From contig CDRNVI010000003.1 in the NCBI GenBank assembly GCA_977017575.1, positions 496,001-560,000 of the forward strand: 64,000 bases of DNA, written 5' to 3'. Below, piece by piece: positions 29,250 through 40,060 of the stretch (position 1 is the first letter of the stretch; every line of letters begins with the position of its first letter). A program made the translations under genes and the position numbers. This DNA comes from Paramoeba atlantica (lineage: Eukaryota > Discosea). The notes under the pieces are model-generated. The model was not told where the DNA came from and searched no databases. It saw only the letters and a list, made by a program, of their open reading frames with translations.

Positions 29250-29880
29250 TACTCTCCAACAATGTCCGGATTCATGAGGCCACGCCTTCGCCTTCTACGC
29301 CCCTGCCCCCCACCCCTACCCATTCTACACTCCGCATTCCTGTTCTTGCACTGAGATAAGTAGGTACACCGCACCGAGATCGCACCGAATCCCCACCCGC
29401 AGCCCCTCACATGTATGCACCTCCGGTAATTCTTTTTTTTATTTGGGTCATTTTTCGACTTTTATAAAAATATATGATTCATAAAAAAATGTTTCATTGA
29501 ATAAATTATGAAACTTTTTTTGAAAATTGTATACCGTTTTTTTATCGAATGGATCGAAAGCGTCATTCCGAAAGTATGGGGAACATTGATCTGCTCCCCT
29601 GGTTTATCGACCAGCACCGCGGTGGATTCCTGAGAAAAAGAGGAAGTGGTTTGCGGAGCTTTTTTTAAATAACTGTGAAAATACATATTTTCTGAAGTGT
29701 TTTCCATTTTTGAGGAACGTCCGTATAAAAAAATATATGAGAAAATTAAGAGTTTGCCAATATCTAGGTGTTGAGAAAAAATACAAGAGAAAAAATATAA
29801 AAACAATTCACCCCTCCCCTAACTCAGCTGCACCCAGACGCACCCACTTGTTTCAACCCTCTGGCTGTAGGTATTTTTAG
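29250..29880. repeat. Repeat-rich stretch related to the element at 53626
   Basis: GCAGCCCCTCACATGTATGC near 29400 resembles AGCAGCCCCTCACTCGTATG near 54565, and TTGTTTCAACCCTC near 29850 matches CTGTTTCAACCCTC near 53690. The intervening DNA is very AT-rich. It is probably a rearranged copy of the same non-autonomous family. The open frame at 29462-29806 has no coding character. Confidence 0.45.
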
Positions 29881-29912
29881 ATATTTTCAAAATGCCTAAA
29901 ATATCGATTACC

Positions 29913-29960
29913 TAAAACATCAGCACGCATGGTGTGCCAAGGAAAACTATCACGAGGAGC
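29913..29960 (-). other. Possible degenerate third copy of the ribozyme sequence
   Basis: On the minus strand, blocks CTCCTCGTG, TTCCTTGGCAC, CCAT and GCTGATG occur in the order and nearly the spacing of ribozyme copy 2. Stem P2 is absent and P4 is poor, so this would be a dead relic, or a chance match. Confidence 0.3.
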
Positions 29961-30585
29961 TTGTATCCTGTGATCGTACTGAAAATTGTTGGTTGTGCCC
30001 AATGCAAAACAACCATTCCTGTCGAGGCCACTATGGAGTTCTAGAACCCCCGCTTATCAACTGCGCTCAGCGCAACGTGAAGAGTAAGTTTAAAATGATT
30101 CACGCCCTCACAGGTATTCTAAACCGGCCCCTCGTTTAGGTTAAAAAACAGTTTTGATTTTAGAATTTGGGCAAAAAAATTAAAATTAAATTTCCATTTT
30201 TAAAAATGATGCACAATAAAAAAGTCACAAATTTTTGTTTTCCTGTGTTTCGTTACACAAATAATTGTGTTGAGTGTATTGTCCTTTCCCAATGAAACAC
30301 TAGATTCTATAATTCGGACCGACAAAAGTACAATACATGTGGCTTCCCTCTTCTTTCTTGCTTCTTGAATATTGGCTTCATATCGTGCCTTCCATAATAG
30401 CATCAACAAATATTCCGCTCTCCGTGGAAGCGTTCGTCATTGGACCCAATGCAGTCCCCGGGTGGCCCGTAGTGGACTAAGTGGCACAAGACGACCCACA
30501 GTGGCCCATAGTGGCCCCAAAAATCGAGCGTCGCCGGAGAATCGTGACGACATAGAGGCAAGTGATTCTCTGATAAGTAGCGTAC

Positions 30586-31679
30586 CTAGCTAAGTATAGT
30601 GAGGAGGGGCAACTGTATATGAGCGTAGAGTGTATGATCATAGGGGGTTATTGGTTGAGTGCTGGTGGGGGGATTGTTGTTCACGAAAAAAACATATGCA
30701 TCAAGATTTTTAGGATACGTGTATTTGTCCATCGGACCTGTGATAGTAGAACTGTCAGATACTCCATATCTGGAAGATTGTCCTTTGTGTTCTATTATCT
30801 TCTTTTTAACTGCTTCCACTTTCTCAGGGGTAAGAGGTGGACATCTTCCTTGATGTCCATGTTTATGAAACACTTCCATGTTATGAACCATGAGAGTGCA
30901 CGAAAAAGCATAGTAAAGAAAATCTGGACTACGAGTCCACTGCTTAAAAGCCAGCCATTTGCCACAGCACGAACGAGAAAAAATGTGTTCGACCCGCGAT
31001 CTAAAATGAGCCAACTTTTCATTGAAGCACATTTTACCCTCTGCTTCTGAATCATGATGTTTCTGCACAGACTTAGATTTTGGGCGCTTCGAACACCAAA
31101 TTTGTCTTTAGAATGGGGTACTATTAATCTATCAGTAAGACCATCGTAAAATCCCCCGTCAGCAAGAGCGCGAACACGATTGTGTGCCAGAAAATCCAGA
31201 ATACCACTACAGTCCTGAATAACGGCGTCGGATGAGGCTCCACAGTACAATGTGTCTGCTGTGAAGCAAACATACCCAGACATTGTAGATGCTACGAGCG
31301 CTTTCACGACGTGTGTAGCATATTTGGGTTGATAGCAGTGAGGCAAGCTATCAACGTACAGTGGCACTGTGTCCATCACCACCTTTATGTCCTTATCCCA
31401 AAAAGGAAGAACTGCGTTTGATTCATGGTGCAAAATATCAGAATCCAAACAAAGCCATGTATCCTTCATATCGGAATGCAGTTCTTTAAAAAACGCGGGT
31501 ATCTTGTCAGAACAAGAACGTTCAGACCAACCGGTTCCGAATTTCAAGGATATGAGTTCTGATACAATGTCGTAGCTACCCCCACACCGTAAAAAAAGAA
31601 AGCTCGCAAAAATTTCTTCAAAGGGATAAAATTGTTTTAGAAAGGTGAGAGCGCGATGAGTTAAACCGCATAAAGACAA
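30586..31679 (-). pseudogene. Harbinger-like (DDE_Tnp_4) transposase, frameshifted
   Basis: The main frame (30795-31679) carries VVMDTVPLYVDSLPHCYQPK, then KYATHVVKALVASTMSGYVC, YCGASSDAVIQD and ALADGGFYDGL. These are the DDE_Tnp_4 order: first Asp with TPxxV, strand S-x-K-x-x-x-x-VK, GS-x-x-D and the AD-x-G-F/Y second Asp block. After about 31060 the match moves to another frame (30586-31068), where FNEKLAHFRSRVEHIFSR supplies the N-x-x-x-x-x-x-R-x-x-VEH-x-F segment. One frameshift therefore separates the last helix. The N-terminal half is partly present upstream to 31679. The ends were not resolved. Confidence 0.7.
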
Positions 31680-31760
31680 CTCTGAATATTTATTTTCGTA
31701 GGGAGCATCAGGTTCAGGTGCATCGCGGGATGTATCAGGTGGTGCGTCACGGGTTTCAGC

Positions 31761-32226
31761 TATAAACCCCTCACAGCGAATAAGTCACCCCCCTCTTTGT
31801 TTTGTACAACGAGGCTTCGGGGGGTTGCGGCACCACTTTTTCGTTCAAAATTTTGAGATCTGCACGTTCCCGCTGTTTTTAGACCTTTTCACAGATAAGA
31901 AATTAAAACTCATTTTTTTGATGACGCTTTTACAGAGAACGAGATTTCTCGTTTGCAACAAAACTCAGCAAAAACGGACAGAAATAACTGATTTCCTCAT
32001 GGGAGGAAAATATTTAATTAGTTAAAGTGTGAGAAATTGGTCTCTTGAAAAATGTGAAGAAAGTGATAATCCATCTATCGGATGCACGCATTTGAGAGTT
32101 TTGGTTCCATGCTTTAACGCACAAAGTCTTTGTGTTGGGAACAGCAAAATGCAACAAAAATGAGCTCAAACGGACACTTGGCTGAAAAGTTAGAGGGGGG
32201 TGACTTTTCGCTGTGGGGGGTTTATT
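31761..32226. mobile_element. MITE of about 465 bp
   Basis: The left end ATAAACCCCTCACAGCGAAT, continuing AAGTCACCCCCCTCT, and the reverse complement of the right end (ATAAACCCCCCACAGCGAAA, continuing AGTCACCCCCCTCT) form an inverted repeat of about 35 bp with two or three differences. The interior has no coding frame. It shares TTTTGAGATCTGCACGTTC with 13570, so at least two copies of the family exist in the window. Confidence 0.8.
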
Positions 32227-32584
32227 AACGGATGCGTCATATTCCGGGGTGTCAATACGACCAAGCATCAGTATCAAGTAGAGGAAAATTATTATGATTT
32301 TATTAGAGGAAAGAAAGATTCTATATTAAATAAAATTCTTTGATTTACGATTTTTTTTGAATTCCTTACTTCCAAATTCCTTACTTGCAACTTTTTCACT
32401 TACAACATAACCGCTTAAAACTTACTTGCGATTTACAGGCCTACAACTTACTTACGACTTTTAAAATGCAAAGTGTTCGAATTTGAAGTTGAAGCAATGC
32501 GGGAAACGCGTTGCCTCTTCGGATTGCTGACCAGGTTTTCATCGTTCCGAACTTCAACTATCTCAACTTCCTGATCTGCGGCAG
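32227..32584. other. Intergenic stretch
   Basis: About 360 bp between the MITE and the zinc-ribbon gene. It has a short tandem of CTTACTT motifs near 32375-32455 and no gene. Confidence 0.5.
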
Positions 32585-33343
32585 TCAAAGTTTGACGAGG
32601 AGGTCGGCAACGTGAATAAGATGAGCATTCGAAGTCTTTCCCTTCTTGAGAATCCGCAGTTGAACAAGGTCGTCCCGGATAGAAAGAAGTTCAGTAGGAT
32701 CATTCTCCTCCATTGAATTGCCAAGTTTGTCCATAATCTCACCCTGAACTTGGTGAACAAACTTTCGATCAATTTCAAATCTTGAGTCACCTAGAACCGA
32801 CAAAAAACTTGCTACCAACGCAGTCTTTGTGTCTCTCAGAACCTTCTTTTCATTGGCGCGCTTGCCCTCATACAAGTTCCAGAGGTTTCGCAAAAACTCC
32901 TGCAGAGAGCCCCGCTCCTCTGGATGCAACGCATGGTTAAAATACGAGCAAACTGCTTCGGCCGAACGCGAGATATATCTTTTTATAGAAACATCTTTTG
33001 CCCTTTTGATAAGAATAAGGACGTGGGCCACATGTCCGAACGCAAGCTTCGTACCGCAGAGCATGCGACCCACGTACTCAGCACATGCGCTAAGAACATT
33101 TTCTTCCTTCAGACCACGAGCATAAATGTGGTCTAAGGTGTTGGCGGGAAGTCGTTCTCCATCTTGAGGGGAATTGCACAACGGGCAGTAGTTTGAACCT
33201 ATGAGAACTGAAACCCTGTGACACTGAATACAGGGGTCCTTTACATCGCATTCGATGGGACAGGCACACATTACACACGTTCGGGGGTCTCCAAGACTTA
33301 CGTTACGGTCTGCTTTGCAGCGTGGACAAAACATTTTTTCCAT
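32585..33343 (-). CDS. Zinc-ribbon protein of unknown function
   Basis: This is a 252-residue protein. The first 60 residues hold five Cys pairs: CPRC, CVMC, CPIEC, CIQC and CPLC, consistent with two zinc ribbons. The remainder is helical and charged (Leu/Lys/Glu-rich) with no known domain. Small multi-ribbon proteins often act in transcription, ribosome assembly or mitochondrial complexes, but nothing here decides. The start is the only ATG before the first Cys pair. The gene sits alone between transposon remnants. Confidence 0.7.
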   Translation of the reverse strand: MEKMFCPRCKADRNVSLGDPRTCVMCACPIECDVKDPCIQCHRVSVLIGSNYCPLCNSPQDGERLPANTLDHIYARGLKEENVLSACAEYVGRMLCGTKLAFGHVAHVLILIKRAKDVSIKRYISRSAEAVCSYFNHALHPEERGSLQEFLRNLWNLYEGKRANEKKVLRDTKTALVASFLSVLGDSRFEIDRKFVHQVQGEIMDKLGNSMEENDPTELLSIRDDLVQLRILKKGKTSNAHLIHVADLLVKL

Positions 33344-33539
33344 TTTAGTAGCCTTATTACTGTGAAACAGACGTTTAATTCTAGATGTACATAGTTACTT
33401 CATTTCGTTCTATTTTACAACTGCTGTACGTGGTCGACCAAAAATACATGAGAACGAAATCCTTACGAACTCAATATACACAACTTAAAAGCAATCAAAA
33501 TGCACAACTTAAACTTTGAAGTGTCCAATCGTGGCACCG

Positions 33540-34956
33540 ATTGTCCCATAGTGGCCCACAGTGGCCCCAGAAATGTACCGAAGTTGCTGGGGGTCCATTG
33601 GAAAAATGGAGGAATGGCGCCACCGTCTTCCGCCGAATATTCCCATCGAAGCCATGGACAAAGGTACCCCCAGAACATCGGAGGATTTAGAGAATGACAT
33701 AGGCTTACTCGCACGTGATCTGTGGGGTAAAATTAAGAACAGTATTGATGATTCCGAAATTTTCGGCATTGCTATGGACGGCGGTACTGATCAACTGCTA
33801 GGTGAACACATTATGCTGGTCGTGCTTTATGCTGGACCTGACCACTGGGTATTACCTCCAATGTACCACAACAGGCACGGTGCATTCAATGGTCAGGAAA
33901 TTGGAACGTCGATTGTACATGATCTGCGACGACACCTCGGCGTTCAACGTCTTCTGAAGTGGGCCTATATAATTGTAGACGTTGCCGCCGTTAACCACGT
34001 AGCACGGGACGAGGCTGAGAATGAGTTGCGAGAACTCTACTTACCACTGTGCATTCTGGGGAACCAAGATTGGATCAATTTAAACAACGCCATTAACAGT
34101 GAAGTTTTGCGGATCGCGCATAATGGAATACGGTTGATACAGCACACATGTAGCTCTCATCCCATGCGTCGGTCACTTCCTAAACAACGTCTCTAAAACC
34201 GCACTCTCTCCCTGGACAAGTACTCCACTATTTAAATTAGACAAGTCCTTTACGAACGCTTTCTGGGGTGGAGGAACAACTTCTTCAAGAGGGCAGTACA
34301 AAGGGGTCGTTTTCGAAGTCCGACTTTTGGAATACGATAAAGCTGGAGTTAGATTGGTACAGAGGTCTTCTTGATGATCAAAGTATGAGCACAACAGAGA
34401 AAGCAAAAGTTGTCAACACCTTGATAAGTTGCTTACAAACGTTACGTCAATTCAACAGAAACATGGTGAGTCTCTAATTGCACATCTTATGTCGGATGAA
34501 AGCTTTCAGGAAAAAGAAAACGCGCTAAATGTTTCTGCCGTGCTAGACGAATTTGAAAGGGCCAAGCAAGCCAAGGTGAGGGCTACCCCTGTACTGGGAG
34601 GAGTTGCACGATGGATTTCCGATAAATTCACTTCCGTTGAGTATATCGCGCAAAAAGCACCGACAATTGCAAAATTTGTGGTGGAAATTTGCGCCAAGAA
34701 CAGGGCTCCACCGTCTTCGATCGAACAGTACTGGGTAATTCTAAAAGAAGAGGGGGCCATTGACGCGATCGCGGTGGAAGGGCATCGATTCCTTAAGCAA
34801 TGCGGACCTATTCGTGACGTTCTGAAGCATTTTTCGGATGTACCAGCGTTTCCAACAGTAGCTCGCGTTTCGAGCGCGTTGAATGAACTCGAGGCATACC
34901 TACAAACGGAACCCATCATATTAGAAGCCTTTCAGCGTCATCGATCCCGATTGTAA
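33540..34956 (+). pseudogene. hAT-like transposase remnant
   Basis: Two plus-strand frames (33561-34196 and 34429-34956) are linked by a frame-shifted middle section (about 34268-34477 in a third frame). The first has FGIAMDGGTDQLLGEHIMLV, comparable with the D-x-x-T-D segment of hAT transposases, and a later KWAYIIVDVAAVNH block in the place of the second acidic motif. The second holds ARWISDKFTS, resembling the R/TRW-x-S motif. A GTGGCCCACAGTGGCCCC block lies just upstream at 33550 and recurs near 30500, perhaps subterminal repeats. Family assignment is tentative. The gene is clearly broken. Confidence 0.5.
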
Positions 34957-35084
34957 AGGAAATTTTGAAACCAGAGAGTAAAAACAGCTCCGGAAGGCAA
35001 TAAAGAAAGCCTTTGCGATACTTAGCGTCATCCTTATCGACGCCGAGTCTTAAATTGTATAATTCAGTTCCTTTTAATCTTCCA

Positions 35085-35147
35085 TCGCCCCCCCCCTTTA
35101 TAGGTTCATTTGGGCAAAATCGAGGCTATTATAAACGGGGGGGGGGT
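35085..35147. repeat. Short C/G-tract inverted repeat
   Basis: A C run followed by TTTATAGG and, 40 bp on, TATAAACGG followed by a G run form a small imperfect inverted repeat. The ends resemble the C-rich TIRs of other elements in the window, so it may be an internally deleted relic. Confidence 0.5.
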
Positions 35148-35212
35148 ACAGTAAAACGAAGTGAAGCAAACATGTTAATGTCACTGCACTCCTAAATGAC
35201 TGCCTCGTGCCA

Positions 35213-36025
35213 TCAAGATAATCTAAGAATACTTCGGACTCTTCGCCCTAATCGGGTGAACCAAGATGCATCTGCCAAGGCGTCATTTTTTCTCTTCAAC
35301 CGCACGTCAACTTGAACAATGGGATTCGTTTCCAAATAACCGAAATATAGACTATATGGCTTCATATCGAACAAAGAAGTATCAATAGGACAGTGTACCA
35401 TTTCATAGTCTTCATTTCTCGACCTCAAGCATACTATTCGACGAGATATATCTCGCATTGAAAGATCGCCTTCTAGTGTGTCATCCGTCAAATTTGTTGT
35501 GCGAAACCTAATGGTGGGATGCTTTCTAGCGTCCAGAACGTAGCTCGAGATGATTTCATAATCAAGAGCAGCTTTCTGGGCTTCAGACAATGGAGTATAT
35601 TCACTATTCGGTCGCCACGAGTTATGAGAGTTCGCCACTTCGTGTAGGGAGCCTACATTCTTTTGGGTAGAAGAGTCCGGGATCGCCCCTAGCGTACGTA
35701 AAGAAAAAGTGTCGAACCAGGCCTCCGGCAGTCCCCTTACTTTGGATATGTCTATGGAAAAGTTCTTGCAAGCTATCCTAAAGTTATTACCCCAACTTGC
35801 CAGTCTGCCTTGCTTAAATACGGACACCTCCACTTCTGCTTCGGGGTATATCCAATTCGTAGTCATAAATAAAGAAGCCAAAAAACAAGAGACGTAACAA
35901 GAAAATCTGTACCATATTGAATGAAGCTCACTAGTACGGATACACAGGCGTGGTAAGTAATGACACACAACATTAATTCGACGAAACGCTTCTGAAAAAA
36001 AATGTTGCTCACCTCTAGGCCTCAA
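35213..36025 (-). CDS. YceI-like domain protein with N-terminal hydrophobic segment
   Basis: This 270-residue open frame carries, from about residue 58, a pattern like the YceI lipocalin-type fold: EVEVSVFKQGRLASWGNNFR (the G-x-L-x-x-x-x-H/N region), SYVLDARKHPTIRFR (matching V-L-D-A-x-x-x-P-x-I-x-F) and DTLEGDLSMRDISRR (matching L-x-G-D-L-x-L/M-x-x). YceI proteins bind isoprenoid-type lipids. A hydrophobic stretch at about 40-55 could be a signal or membrane anchor. An internal Met near residue 54 might be the true start, leaving only the domain. The assignment rests on motif memory. Confidence 0.5.
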   Translation of the reverse strand: MRPRGEQHFFSEAFRRINVVCHYLPRLCIRTSELHSIWYRFSCYVSCFLASLFMTTNWIYPEAEVEVSVFKQGRLASWGNNFRIACKNFSIDISKVRGLPEAWFDTFSLRTLGAIPDSSTQKNVGSLHEVANSHNSWRPNSEYTPLSEAQKAALDYEIISSYVLDARKHPTIRFRTTNLTDDTLEGDLSMRDISRRIVCLRSRNEDYEMVHCPIDTSLFDMKPYSLYFGYLETNPIVQVDVRLKRKNDALADASWFTRLGRRVRSILRLS

Positions 36026-36220
36026 GGCCTAGAATGTGACCATGTCAAACATCAGTTCCCTTCTATTCACATCGTTTTCGAGGCATTCAATCCACTTGAA
36101 TCTACACGTTAAAAACAACATGTGGAGATCATAGAACTATAAAACAATGGTCTTGAAAATCCAAGTGTGTCTGGAGTGATAGTATGCGAGAAGAATTTCG
36201 TAAGAACATTCCGCCTGGTA

Positions 36221-39200
36221 TTACCTAGGCCATGAGTGTTCTGTGCCATGCGGCGGGGTAGCCTCGTGAGGACCTATTTTATATTCCTGCGTGGGCTTCT
36301 CCGTCCTAAATTTATACTCCGGACTTCCCCATCGTTCCACCGGCTGGTCTCGCTTCATCGACTCCACAGTCTGGAGTTTGTGTTGAACGTTCCGCGCGGC
36401 TAGCTGGTAGCAATAGTTAATCGTCCGCAGGTACTTCCCTCCCCAGGAGGCAAACCCATGCACGCTGTGCTGACGCTCCTCTACCCCTTGCCGGACCTTT
36501 TCATACAGCGGAGCCAGCTTGGCGTGTGCCAGAAAGTTTAGCCGGGTGTGAGCGTTGTGCATGGCCCCTAGAAGCGCTTTCTGTGCCTCCGCAATCCCCA
36601 GACTCCCTTCAGAAGTATTATTCAAACGGAGGTCGGTGACAATTCCGGAGCCGTCCACCTCCGCCACCGCAAGGGCTTGTCCAACAGCATGCTCGTAATC
36701 CCCCCTCGCGGACAGACTGGTCACCTTGTCCTGGGCGTACCACACAGGGCCGTTCAGGTTTCGCATATCTACGTCCTCCTGTTCGAGTTCGTCATAAATC
36801 CACCACCCCGACTCGGAACCCTCAAAGGATCGAGTAAACAGCGCGCGGCGTCGGGACATCCACTCATCGAGCAGTAACCCGGGATGAAGCTGCTCGTGTA
36901 CGGCAAACAACGACCGTTCCGTGTCAATCTCATCCTCAGAGATGCCGCGGACGTTGGGATCCTCCACACCCACTGCAGAGCGCAATGTATGTGCAACATA
37001 CGCCATACTCACCTCCCCCTGCGGAGTCACGCGTTGTCCGAGCTCAAATTCCTGATCAATCGGGATATCATACTCCCGAGAACGTAAAAACCGCACCAGT
37101 CCGGGAAGCTCTTGCTTCGGAAAAAACTCCTCATCCACAAGTGTATCCCCGACCCCCTCCTTAATATCCTGCTCCAAGGCATCCTGCACCACAAAAGCCT
37201 CGGAATGGCCCTCCACACAACATGCGGGGTGTCGCGTTGGGGTGACACTCCTACGGTAGGCTCGTATCCGAATCCGGTATGTCCCCCCAGGCAACGAGCT
37301 CGGGTCCCCCCCAAGCCCTCGCCCCACATACGGCAGCAGCACCTCCACACGCGGTTCCCCCGTGAGCTCCACGTTATCGTGCAATACCGCCGCAAACACC
37401 CAGCCCTCGTGTTCCGTGTCGTCGGGGTGCTGGTCGGAGTCCACAAAGGACTGCGTTAATCTCATGTCCTCTTCGGGTTCTGTGTCGTCCAGTAATCCCA
37501 CAGAGGGGTCCGTGAGATACGCATGGGCGGCATCACACGCAGCCGGGCGGCGTAACACGTGCTGACAGAACCACAGGGTGTACCAGGAGACGTCCCGTAG
37601 CCGGGGGTCTTGCGCACACAGCGCTGTGGCCTCGGAGTGGGTCGCGGCGGAGGCTGCGCGGTCCTTTGGAGTTTTCTTTCGCCACAGGGTGAGCTCGAGA
37701 GTTGCTTTTTGTCGTCGATGGAACGCGGCAAGGATGCGATCCTTGCCGGAAGGGGGGAGGGGGGTGTCGAGCTCTGGGGGATGCCAGTGGAAGGCGATGG
37801 TGGCCTTGGTGCCGAGTTTCCAAGCCAGCGCGGGGTGGTCCCCGGTGGAGGTACGTCGTAGGGAGATATCCGTGAGGGGACCCCCACTCTCGGTGGAGGC
37901 AGCAAACTCCTCACGGGCCCTTTCTAGGTAGCGTCGCCGGAGTTTTCCCAGTCTCGAGCGAGCGGAGCGTAGCACCTTTGCGAGGTTTTCTTCCCAATCG
38001 ACCATTTGTACTGACGAGGCACTCTCTTTGGAGTGGTCTTCCAGGGCATCCACTCCGGCCTCGGCCATAATGTCAGCGTGGCTCTGCCGATAGGTAAAAG
38101 GGGATGAGTAGTCAATAGCGTCCGCATGGGGACGTGATAGGAAATACGCCTTCGCTAAGGCACGGACCTGCGTGGGCGTTCCATGTTGGAAAACGTACTC
38201 CCTACTTCCGTTGGGTGTGTGCTGGACGTAATTTCCTGAACCAAAGAACGTCCAATTGAGTTTGCACCAGATTTCATTCATACTCGGAATGATGGTTCCG
38301 CTTCCGAAGTCAAATGTGCTCTTGCGTAGGCTGTCCAAAAGCGCTTTTACAATTACATCCTCTGCTCCTGCGTTCTCGCATCGTACCCGTTGCCATGAGC
38401 GTGCAAAGCGCAGCTTGTGGGCATAGGTGGTGTACATGTGTTCACGCTGCATTTCATTCACGCGTTCATAGGTAGACCAGTACTCGTTGAGAGTAAAGGA
38501 ACATCCAGGAATCGTTTCATTTAACATTGCGGTTATGGACTCGTGTTCCGACTTCCACTCGGGCGTTGTGTCTCTCGGATCCGTAGGGTCAAAAGATCCT
38601 TCTAGAATTCGGATTTCTTCAAGCGAACGTTCATGGAGACACATCTGAATTTGCTCCTCCTCTGTCATTATTGACCAAGCCTTTCGTACATTCTTTTCTA
38701 TTTGTCTGATGCGTCTATTAGCATAAATGTCATGAACCTTCGAATATTGCGACGCTATGCGATCTGCAATAAACGCCCAACTTTTGGCTCTTTCAATATC
38801 TTTACTCAGCATTGCAACGAAATCCTTGCGCTCGTCGTTTAAAGGCTTTACACGATAACAAAAATCTTTAAGTTCCGCGCCATCGTAGTATGCAAACGCA
38901 GAGAGATTCAAATTTGAGTGAGGTTGATCGCCTTGAGAGTTTCTCGCAGTAGACCAAAACTGGTAAAGCTTTTCAGCATCCGCGTTTTCTAAAAGGTGTT
39001 CGAAATCCTTCATATGACGAGGCCTTGTGCCGAGTAGGCTATCAATCCCCTTCGCGGTTTCCTGAAAAGTGGGGCAGTCTTCCCATCGTGTAGCTTCTAG
39101 ATCAGCAGGATCTGCTAAAGGCGTTTTTTCATCACCCGCAAAACTCAGTTTTCCTACGTCGCTTGGGGCTCGGGAATGCTGTCGCATGTCCATTAAAATG

Positions 39201-39634
39201 CGTTCTTTGAAAATGCGCCGGTAAAAATCTTTAGATTGTTTGCGATGAGATTCGTCAGGACTGGCAAGATCCGTTCCAAGAAAGTCCTCACGCAGGATGT
39301 TGCGTCGGCGAGTAATTTCTTCGGGTGTTAGTGAGAGTGGGGCATCCACTACAGGATCCTTACCCACTTGAAGCCATCGTGCTATAACTTGATCTCGTGA
39401 GAGTCCGAAAACTGACCCCTCCGGACCCCAGGAAAGGCTGTGGTCCATATCCGTAGCCAGACTTTTAATAATGTTCACGGGTGGCTCTTTTTCCTTCGCG
39501 TCTGCATCCGCCGGAGATGTGGTAGATGTGGAGCACCAGCGACTCTCCCTTGATAGTGTACCTAGTGGAGACGAAGGCGCGCAATGATGCACCAAACTTC
39601 TCTCTCTGCGTTGCACAAAGCGTCTTATACTCAT
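36221..39634 (-). CDS. Large probable mitochondrial protein, unknown
   Basis: This uninterrupted 1137-codon frame begins MSIRRFVQRRERSLVHHCAP, an Arg/Ser-rich start without acidic residues until residue 11, as in mitochondrial targeting peptides. The rest is a long, charged, mostly helical chain with Trp-rich patches and a beta-like segment near 740-820. No catalytic motif was found. Kinetoplastid mitoribosomes and their assembly factors contain several lineage-specific proteins above 1000 residues, so such a role is a guess. GC content rises sharply in the C-terminal half (36.3-38 kb). Confidence 0.7.
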   Translation of the reverse strand: MSIRRFVQRRERSLVHHCAPSSPLGTLSRESRWCSTSTTSPADADAKEKEPPVNIIKSLATDMDHSLSWGPEGSVFGLSRDQVIARWLQVGKDPVVDAPLSLTPEEITRRRNILREDFLGTDLASPDESHRKQSKDFYRRIFKERILMDMRQHSRAPSDVGKLSFAGDEKTPLADPADLEATRWEDCPTFQETAKGIDSLLGTRPRHMKDFEHLLENADAEKLYQFWSTARNSQGDQPHSNLNLSAFAYYDGAELKDFCYRVKPLNDERKDFVAMLSKDIERAKSWAFIADRIASQYSKVHDIYANRRIRQIEKNVRKAWSIMTEEEQIQMCLHERSLEEIRILEGSFDPTDPRDTTPEWKSEHESITAMLNETIPGCSFTLNEYWSTYERVNEMQREHMYTTYAHKLRFARSWQRVRCENAGAEDVIVKALLDSLRKSTFDFGSGTIIPSMNEIWCKLNWTFFGSGNYVQHTPNGSREYVFQHGTPTQVRALAKAYFLSRPHADAIDYSSPFTYRQSHADIMAEAGVDALEDHSKESASSVQMVDWEENLAKVLRSARSRLGKLRRRYLERAREEFAASTESGGPLTDISLRRTSTGDHPALAWKLGTKATIAFHWHPPELDTPLPPSGKDRILAAFHRRQKATLELTLWRKKTPKDRAASAATHSEATALCAQDPRLRDVSWYTLWFCQHVLRRPAACDAAHAYLTDPSVGLLDDTEPEEDMRLTQSFVDSDQHPDDTEHEGWVFAAVLHDNVELTGEPRVEVLLPYVGRGLGGDPSSLPGGTYRIRIRAYRRSVTPTRHPACCVEGHSEAFVVQDALEQDIKEGVGDTLVDEEFFPKQELPGLVRFLRSREYDIPIDQEFELGQRVTPQGEVSMAYVAHTLRSAVGVEDPNVRGISEDEIDTERSLFAVHEQLHPGLLLDEWMSRRRALFTRSFEGSESGWWIYDELEQEDVDMRNLNGPVWYAQDKVTSLSARGDYEHAVGQALAVAEVDGSGIVTDLRLNNTSEGSLGIAEAQKALLGAMHNAHTRLNFLAHAKLAPLYEKVRQGVEERQHSVHGFASWGGKYLRTINYCYQLAARNVQHKLQTVESMKRDQPVERWGSPEYKFRTEKPTQEYKIGPHEATPPHGTEHSWPR

Positions 39635-40060
39635 GAGTAATATTTCTATACTCTAATAAATGTAATAAAAGATTGAAATATATTTATAAACATAATGAGT
39701 ATGTACACATGTGCATAGTATAGTTTCAATACTACAGGTATTTCATTGGCTCCCAACCTTGTCAGCTGTAGTGTATTCCTAGTATGGGAGAACGCAGTAT
39801 AGAAGAACCCTTCGTAATGTACACCAAAAATAAAGACAAAAACCAATGAGTCACCAAGTTATTATGAACAAGTCGAAGAAAAAGAAAAGAGAAACGGCAA
39901 GCAAGAAACGAGGTGAGACAGAAAAATAAAACTACGCAAGCAGCAAAACAATAATTTTTAATTAATTTTTATTGATTAAAAGTAGGAAAACTTACTGTAC
40001 TAAAGCAAAATCCTATACTCTCGTGCCCTCCGTCGCTGAGCGCAGTTCCTCGCTTGCTTC
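39635..40060. other. Intergenic stretch
   Basis: AT-rich spacer of 426 bp. A 66-codon minus-strand frame (39646-39846) starts from ATG and is hydrophobic, without known motifs; I do not call it. A T/A-rich run (39950-39980) lies downstream of HAP2. Confidence 0.4.
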
